This document shows, piece after piece, positions 59,083-64,000 of a DNA stretch of 64,000 nucleotides. The notes below the pieces were generated by a model. That model had not been told where the DNA came from. It saw only the letters and a list, made by a program, of their open reading frames with translations, and made no database searches. The DNA comes from Actinophytocola oryzae (GTDB taxonomy: Bacteria > Actinomycetota > Actinomycetes > Mycobacteriales > Pseudonocardiaceae), in contig NZ_SOCP01000015.1 in NCBI RefSeq assembly GCF_004364325.1, positions 171,708-235,707 of the forward strand, given 5' to 3'. Within the stretch, counting starts at the first letter, position 1. Each line of letters starts with the position of its first letter. Both the position numbers and the translations under genes were made by a program.

Positions 59083-60189
59083 ATGATCATGGTGGCCTCA
59101 TCGTCGGTTACAGAAAGTGAGGGAGGTCGCACTTCCCGCGACCGCCTGTCGAAGCGGATCGTCCGCCTGCAGGGTCTCCTCGACGAGGGGGTCGACGAGA
59201 CGGCCCGGGCAGCCCGCCGTGTGGTTTGGCAGCCGAGTCCCAGGAGTCAGCCCGCAGAGTGGATCGCAGTTCGCTCGGCTCTCCTACGTCGCACCGAGAA
59301 TCATCTCCAGTGCACGCGCATCCAGGCGATTAGCGCCTCGAAGAGCGCGGCCGTCCAGGTGCTTCTGCTCGCGCTGTTTGAACTGCAGGTCGGCACCATT
59401 CGCGCCAAATCCGGTCGAGCACGTACCCGGCTGCCTATCAGCTACCGCGAGGATCCCACTCTGCCAACGTGGGTGGAGTTCACGGCCTTACCAACTGTGG
59501 ACAAGACGTCGAAGCGAACGCATGCGCGAAACGCAAAGGCGAATCGAGAACGGCAAGTGAAGCGCGCTCTCGATCGACTCGCCGAGTGTGGCCGCGTCGA
59601 ATTGAAGCCTGAGCGAACTCATGGTCGTTACGAAAACTTCGCGGTGCTGAACGAAGGTACGAATAACGGCGGCGCTGACGGCGTCACTTACCACGTGCCG
59701 CCTGCCCTCGGCAGCGGGAAGGCAAGACGTCAGATGCTCACGATCCCGGTGCAGTTTTTTCTCAACAACTGGGTAGATGCCCTCACCGACAACGAGATCA
59801 TCACGTATCTCACGCTTCGGTTAATGGCGCAAGCGTTCCCAGGCCGCCATGCGGAAGACGGCGTATACCTCGCACAGGAAGACCGAATCCGCCTGTTCAA
59901 CCTCGACCGAGGGTTCGAAGCCCACCGCATGCTCTCTCGATACGGCCTGATCGACACAATCCGCGACAGACGACGCAACGCCGACGGCACCATGACGAAA
60001 TCCGAAGAAGTCGGCGCCGGCGATATCCACCGCTTCAAGCTAGACGACAGTGTCCTGGGGCAACCCGCGATCCCCCGGGTTATCACGTCACTCACTCTTT
60101 TCGCTGACGGCGCCGACGCTGACGATGCCGCGCTCGCGGACGCCATCCAGCGATGGACAGCGAACCTCAAAAACACTTCGACCAGCTAG
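59083..60189 (+). CDS. Unrecognised 368-aa protein, possibly winged-helix type
   Basis: The sequence has a helical, basic N-terminal half (RDRLSKRIVRLQGLLDEGVD, then RNAKANRERQVKRALDRLAE). The C-terminal half has MLTIPVQFFLNNWVDALTDN, EIITYLTLRLMAQAFPGRHA and RGFEAHRMLSRYGLIDTIRD. The pairing of a short helix-rich unit with RYGLIDTIRDRR resembles winged-helix domains of plasmid or phage replication initiators, but similarity is weak. Codon usage is less GC-biased than its neighbours. Start uncertain (ATG 59083 or 59089). The gene is intact amid decayed sequence. Confidence 0.6.
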   Translation: MIMVASSSVTESEGGRTSRDRLSKRIVRLQGLLDEGVDETARAARRVVWQPSPRSQPAEWIAVRSALLRRTENHLQCTRIQAISASKSAAVQVLLLALFELQVGTIRAKSGRARTRLPISYREDPTLPTWVEFTALPTVDKTSKRTHARNAKANRERQVKRALDRLAECGRVELKPERTHGRYENFAVLNEGTNNGGADGVTYHVPPALGSGKARRQMLTIPVQFFLNNWVDALTDNEIITYLTLRLMAQAFPGRHAEDGVYLAQEDRIRLFNLDRGFEAHRMLSRYGLIDTIRDRRRNADGTMTKSEEVGAGDIHRFKLDDSVLGQPAIPRVITSLTLFADGADADDAALADAIQRWTANLKNTSTS

Positions 60190-60289
60190 CGCCCAGCACA
60201 AGTGCAGCCAGTAGCCCACCCGCACCAAACTTGGCAGGTCGCACGAACGGGTCCATTTTTGACCCCTCGTGCCACTTGCGCATCGACCC

Positions 60290-60772
60290 TCCCGCGTAGA
60301 CGACTTCGCCATGATCGTGTCCGCCGGCAGCTACGTCGACAGCGCGAGGGAGATGAAGTCCGGACGGTTCGTTCTTAGCGGGGAAAGGGCGTCGCGGCAC
60401 GTCGTGCCGGATGGCGTGGACCTTGTCGGCCGAGCATCGGCACTGGTCTCAGGACGTGCGCGGCGGCTGTCTGGTCGCGCGGTCAACTACCACTTCGCCT
60501 ACGCGAACGACCGGCGCGACCGGAAGTAGCCGATCGACCACCCTGGTCGTGGAGACCGTGTCGGAGGTCAGCGTCACTGGCGAATCGTGGCAGGATCTCC
60601 CGGGCTCCCGCTCGTGCTGTCCTCGAGCATGACCATCCTGAACAGCGGCTCGATCTCGACGAGTCGCCCCGGCTTTCTTCTAGCTGTCGCTGTACACGGA
60701 GTCACCGACACGCAGGTCGGCGAACGACACCTACTCGGTCTCGACGGGCTCGGCGGCCTCGGTCGTCATCAG
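60290..60772. other. Gene-poor decayed stretch
   Basis: No convincing gene. On the minus strand about 60590-60730 reads in broken pieces such as VSFADLRVGDSVYSDS and then, in a shifted frame, IEPLFRMVMLEDSTSGSP with internal stops, as if an old coding region had decayed. The plus-strand 86-residue frame (60269-60529) has no recognisable features. Confidence 0.35.
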
Positions 60773-60865
60773 ACCTGACTTGGCTCAAGATCGCTGATCT
60801 TGGGTAGGGTGCTGGCTGTTGAGCTGCGGTTTCGTCGTGTGAACGGCGAAAATCTGCGCACTAAG
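60773..60865. repeat. Direct repeat copy 1 (~93 bp)
   Basis: Begins ACCTGACTTGGCTCAAGATC, includes a CAAGATC-GCT-GATCTTG hairpin and ends AATCTGCGCACTAAG. A second copy at 62013-62106 differs by one base and one indel. Confidence 0.85.
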
Positions 60866-61641
60866 CGGCCGGTTCTAGGGGTCTGCCCATCGCTTCCCGG
60901 TTACGGCTTCAGCGACAAGCCGGCCGCGCCGGGGTGGGGGATCGAGCGGATATCCGATGTGTGGTGCGAGCTGATGGCCCGGCTAGGCTACCGGCGGTTC
61001 GGCGCCCAGGGCAGCGACTGGGGCACCAGCATCGCCACGAGCATCGGTCAACGGCAATCCGATCGGTCGCCGGCATCCATCTCATGCCGCCGCTCGCACC
61101 GCCCGATCCGGCCACGTTGGACGACCTCACCGGTGCCGAGCGGGCGGCGCTCGCGACACTGCGGGAGGCGGACGAATGGGGCTCCGGATACTCGGCGCAG
61201 CAGTCGACCCGGCCGCAGACGGTCGGCTACGGGCTGGTCGACTCGCCGGCCGCCCTCTGCGCCTGGATCGTCGAGAAGTTCTGGTCGTGGACCGACTCCG
61301 GTGGCGACCTGCATCGGGTTATTACCCGGGATGAGCTGCTCGACAACCTGATGCTCTACTGGCTGCCCGGCACCGGTGCCTCATCCGCCCGGCTGTACTG
61401 GGAAAGCCTCCGGCAGGTCAACGAATGGATCTCCGGGTCGGCCGGCGCGCCGGTGACCGTACCCACCGGCTGTTCGGTCTTCCCCAAGGAGCTGCAGCGC
61501 CCGTCTCGGCGGTGGGCGGAGCGCCGGTTCCCGAACATCCGGTACTGGAACGAGCCCGGCAAGGGCGGCCACTTCGCGGCGTTCGAGCAGCCGGCGTTGT
61601 TCGTCGACGAGGTCCGGTCATTCTTCCGGCTGGTCCGCTGA
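60866..61641 (+). pseudogene. Epoxide hydrolase, N-terminally truncated and frameshifted
   Basis: Begins abruptly after the repeat with SLPGYGFSDKPAAPGWGIER and the alpha/beta-hydrolase nucleophile region FGAQGSDWGTSIATSIG. At about 61064 one base is missing (GATCG-GTCGCC). The next frame continues VAGIHLMPPLAPPDPATLDD, then WSWTDSGGDLHRVITRDELL and the catalytic His in GKGGHFAAFEQPALFVDEVR. The first ~120 residues of the enzyme are absent. Microsomal-type epoxide hydrolases of actinomycetes fit this pattern. Confidence 0.75.
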
Positions 61642-61644
61642 TGG

Positions 61645-62001
61645 TCACCCGTACTCGGTAAGCGGCTGGCTAAAGATCAACAAGTGCCCATCGGGTGTCC
61701 GTACGTTGAAGTCGCGCATCCCGTAGGGCCGGTCAGCCAGTGGCTCGACGATGTCGGCGCCGCGGGCGCGCAGCTCGTCGTGGCAGGAATCGACGTCGTC
61801 GACGACAACCGTCACCCTGGCCGGGCCGACGCTGCTTTCGGCGTACAGGTGGAACTCGGCGGTGTCGCGGATCACGGCCGCGTAGCTAGGTGGGGTCTCC
61901 CAGGTGAATATGGTGTCGAATCCGAGCACGTCCGTGAAGTACGACCGCGCTGCCTGCACATCTCCGCACGGCAGCACGGGAACCGCCACCCGCATGACCA
62001 T
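61645..62001 (-). CDS. VOC/glyoxalase-like protein, 118 aa
   Basis: Single vicinal-oxygen-chelate unit: VPVLPCGDVQAARSYFTDVL, GFDTIFTWETPPSYAAVIRD and the terminal VRTPDGHLLIFSQPL with a possible metal ligand. VTVVVDDVDSCHDELRARGA is the usual middle block. The length and completeness suggest a working protein of the bleomycin-resistance/glyoxalase type. AAGGTGA precedes the ATG. It lies between the two direct repeats. Confidence 0.8.
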   Translation of the reverse strand: MVMRVAVPVLPCGDVQAARSYFTDVLGFDTIFTWETPPSYAAVIRDTAEFHLYAESSVGPARVTVVVDDVDSCHDELRARGADIVEPLADRPYGMRDFNVRTPDGHLLIFSQPLTEYG

Positions 62002-62012
62002 TCCGTCACCTT

Positions 62013-62106
62013 ACCTGACTTCGGCTCAAGATCGCTGATCTTGGGTAGGGTGCTGGCTGTTGAGCTTCGGTTTCGTCGTGTGAACGGCGAAAATCTGCGC
62101 ACTAAG
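62013..62106. repeat. Direct repeat copy 2 (~94 bp)
   Basis: Near-identical to 60773-60865. After it, the sequence reads briefly as PPTEFETLYELGDLISLLA to a stop on the plus strand, perhaps the tail of a lost gene. Confidence 0.85.
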
Positions 62107-62197
62107 GCCTGTGACTATCGGCCACCGACCGAGTTCGAGACCCTGTACGAGCTGGGCGACCTGATCAGTCTGCTCGCCTGACCCCAGTAACGAGTCT

Positions 62198-62506
62198 CTA
62201 CCGAACCCAGGGTGGCTCATAGACCTCGGCCGCGTCCATCAGATCTGGCGCAGGCGTGTTGTTGATCTCTGCTTGAGCCGCTACCCGCTCGGCCTGTGCC
62301 GCGTTGATCACCTCAACGAGCGCGGTCGGGTCGACGCCAGCCGCGATGGCCGCTTGGGACTTGCGTATCCGTGCCTCGGCGTCCGCCAACCGCTTCTTCG
62401 CTACCTCTCCCCCGGCTTGCTTCTGGTCCGCTCCGTCTTGAGATGCCACCAGCGCGGCTACCGTGCGGTCCACATTGTCCTTATGAAAAAGTCGGGTCTG
62501 CTGCAC
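62198..62506 (-). pseudogene. C-terminal fragment of a large serine recombinase
   Basis: RLADAEARIRKSQAAIAAGV, then DPTALVEVINAAQAERVAAQ and PDLMDAAEVYEPPWVR match the coiled-coil C-terminal region common to actinobacterial large serine integrases. The catalytic domain and zinc ribbon are missing, and the end is cut. It abuts the TIGR02391 remnant. Confidence 0.65.
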
Positions 62507-62810
62507 TGTTAGGTGAATATGAGAACGCTATCTTCGTAGCACTAAAGGCTGTAGAAGTAAGGGTTAGGAAGCTGTGTTGCTGCGGTGACGAGATGATCGG
62601 CGTTCCGATGATTACGCAGGCGTTCAGGCCAGGCGGACCGCTTGCAGACCCCACCGCACCACCAGGTGAAGTCGAGGGCACCATGGCTCTTTCCGCAGTG
62701 CTTACGCAGTTCTTCGCAACCCATCAGGCCATCGTGAAGTTTCCTTCGACGACGTTACAGAAGCTTCGGAAGCAGTGATGACCGCGAGCCTGCTTAAAAA
62801 TGCTGGATAA
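62500..62810 (+). pseudogene. TIGR02391 family remnant, truncated and frameshifted
   Basis: LLGEYENAIFVALKAVEVRV, then GDEMIGVPMITQAFRPGGPL and PPGEVEGTMAL is in one frame. After a shift near 62692 it resumes as FRSAYAVLRNPSGHREVSFD and DDVTEASEAVMTASLLKNAG with a stop at 62808-62810. The HRxV region and alternating blocks are typical of TIGR02391 (Ymh-like) proteins. The N-terminal ~100 residues are missing. Confidence 0.65.
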
Positions 62811-62866
62811 GATTGAGTCCAGGACAACATAATATCCCGTCTGACTCTAGCCAAAGGAATCCAGTC

Positions 62867-63067
62867 GTGAGTACTGTTCTCATCGCAGCTTTGACGTCTG
62901 GGGTGGTTGCTCTCGGCATTGAATGGCTGTTCAAACCTCGACTGGAGGCCCGCAAAGAGCGACTTCTGGAGCTACACCGGAAGCGTCGAACGTTCGCGTC
63001 GCAAATGACCACGATCATGGTTCACATTGAGCCGTTTTCATCCTGGTCTGGATGTGTTGTCTGGTAG
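62867..63067 (+). CDS. Membrane-anchored protein, truncated by an IS
   Basis: GTG 62867 after AAAGGA gives VSTVLIAALTSGVVALGIEW, then LFKPRLEARKERLLELHRKR and TFASQMTTIMVHIEPF: one membrane helix plus the start of a cytoplasmic coiled coil. It then enters IS sequence and stops at 63067. The family is common in actinomycetes, but the rest of the gene is lost here. Confidence 0.5.
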   Translation: MSTVLIAALTSGVVALGIEWLFKPRLEARKERLLELHRKRRTFASQMTTIMVHIEPFSSWSGCVVW

Positions 63068-63118
63068 GGCTTCTCGTTGATCACAGGTTGATGATCACCG
63101 GCGTGTCGAGGCCTGGGC

Positions 63119-63993
63119 GTGGCGAAGCCCCTGGTAGCAGAGCTTTCGACCAAGATCGTTCTGCCAAGTGTCCAGGGGCTTCAGCTGTTGTTTTACCGTG
63201 CTGCGCTGCCGTTGTCACATCGGACCCTCACGTTCGTGTCCGGCCTGGTCCGCGCTCACCGCCGGGAGATCGGTTCGGTGTGGCGTGCGCTTGACCCTGG
63301 CCAGCAGGCTCTGCTGGTGCTGGTCTACCTGCGCAAAGGTGAACCCTTCGCCCAGGTCGGGGCTGGGTTCGGCGTGTCGACCACGACGTGTTGGCGGTAT
63401 GTGAACGAGACTGTTGAACTGCTCGCCAGGCGGGCGCCGAAGCTGCGGGCCTCGCTTCGCGAGGCCAAGCGTGACGGGATGGCCTACGTGGTCATCGACG
63501 GCACGCTGATCCCGATCGACCGGATCGCCGCCGACCGCCCGTTCTACTCGGGCAAGCACAAGCGCCATGGGGTAAACCTGCAGGTCGTCGCGTCTCCGGA
63601 CGGGACGATCCTGTGGGTGTCCGGTGAGCTGCCGGGCAGCACCCACGACACCGCCGCGGCCCGCATCTGGCAGGTCTTGGCCGCCCTCGAACAAGCCGGG
63701 CTCATCGCACTCGGCGACAAGGGCTACCACGGCTACGACCAGACCCGGGAACGCGTGATCACCCCGTACAAGGGCAAGAACAAACCCGAGTCCCAGAAGG
63801 ACGCCAACCGAGCCCCGCCCGGCTCCGCGGCCCAGGTGAACGCGCCAACGCACAGCTCAAGCACTGGCGCATCCTGCACAAAGTCCGCGTCAGCCCACAC
63901 CGCACCGGCCGCCTCGCCAAAGCCATCCACGTACTACAAAACTACGAGGTCGCCACCGGATGGAGGGTCGGGAGCTGGCGCGGTGCCTGTTGA
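63119..63993 (+). pseudogene. IS5-type (DDE_Tnp_4-like) transposase, frameshifted
   Basis: From GTG 63119: LVAELSTKIVLPSVQGLQLL, then SVWRALDPGQQALLVLVYLR, YVVIDGTLIPIDRIAADRPF, FYSGKHKRHGVNLQVVASPD, GELPGSTHDTAAARIWQVLA and LIALGDKGYHGYDQ. Near 63815 a base is missing and the frame must change to read GERANAQLKHWRILHKVRVS, ending TGWRVGSWRGAC at 63993. The three acidic catalytic positions are visible. The IS left end lies about 63045-63118; its right end may lie beyond the window. Confidence 0.75.
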
Positions 63994-64000
63994 TCGGCGG

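Noticed and set aside
60773..62106. Direct repeats considered as integron attC sites around gene cassettes
   Set aside because: The genes fit typical cassette cargo, but no GTTRRRY/RYYYAAC core sites were found and no integron integrase is present.

Overview
High-GC actinomycete DNA, most likely from a Pseudonocardiaceae-type filamentous actinobacterium. The supporting features are Scr1-type XRE/DUF5753 and DUF6879 regulators, an actinobacterial MobF relaxase, many GTG starts and ATGA stop/start couplings, and actinobacterial IS982, ISL3, IS3, IS30 and IS5 copies. I saw no rRNA gene, tRNA gene or CRISPR array.

Layout. Bases 1-4800 hold the end of a beta-propeller-like protein, then a minus-strand operon: small protein, DUF6879, XRE/DUF5753 regulator, radical SAM protein, DEDDh exonuclease, and a broken thymidylate-kinase-like gene. 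Bases 4800-14700 look like an integrated conjugative plasmid segment. It contains a relaxase-helicase, a possible oriT spacer, several Cys-rich plasmid proteins, a single-strand DNA-binding protein, a PAPS-reductase-like protein, and three strongly folding non-coding elements. Bases 14938-19155 encode one giant Hsp90-type ATPase with about seven C-terminal repeats, a probable conflict (defence) protein. Bases 19500-23300 are a Tn554-like set of two tyrosine recombinases and a TnpC-like helper. Bases 23668-25616 hold a T5orf172 gene whose end is overwritten by an ISL3 element.

Bases 25674-29862 hold a regulator and the start of a natural-product locus: Fe(II)/2-oxoglutarate dioxygenase, DUF6875 protein, and an NRPS adenylation domain cut by an IS982 element. 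On the far side of the IS lies a cobalamin locus with a scarred CobK'-CobN' fusion, an intact CobB and a PduO-type adenosyltransferase. Next come a FhuF-like protein, an APH-like kinase, an amidohydrolase and a thioesterase.

Bases 37400-52700 form a vitamin B12 acquisition and economy region with three cobalamin riboswitches. One precedes a secreted alpha/alpha-barrel protein. One precedes metE, the B12-independent methionine synthase. One precedes an operon of surface alpha/alpha-barrel and beta-domain proteins plus a complete ECF importer. The barrel and beta domains match the two halves of vertebrate transcobalamin, carried on separate proteins. With the damaged cob genes upstream, this suggests a shift from making B12 to scavenging it. 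A superoxide dismutase, a GNAT protein and a NiCoT nickel/cobalt permease follow.

Bases 55700-64000 are a graveyard: an IS3 element split by an IS30, small membrane proteins, an unrecognised 368-residue protein, and a frameshifted epoxide hydrolase plus an intact VOC protein bracketed by about 93-bp direct repeats. After these lie a serine-recombinase fragment, a frameshifted TIGR02391 remnant and a frameshifted IS5-type transposase running towards the window edge.
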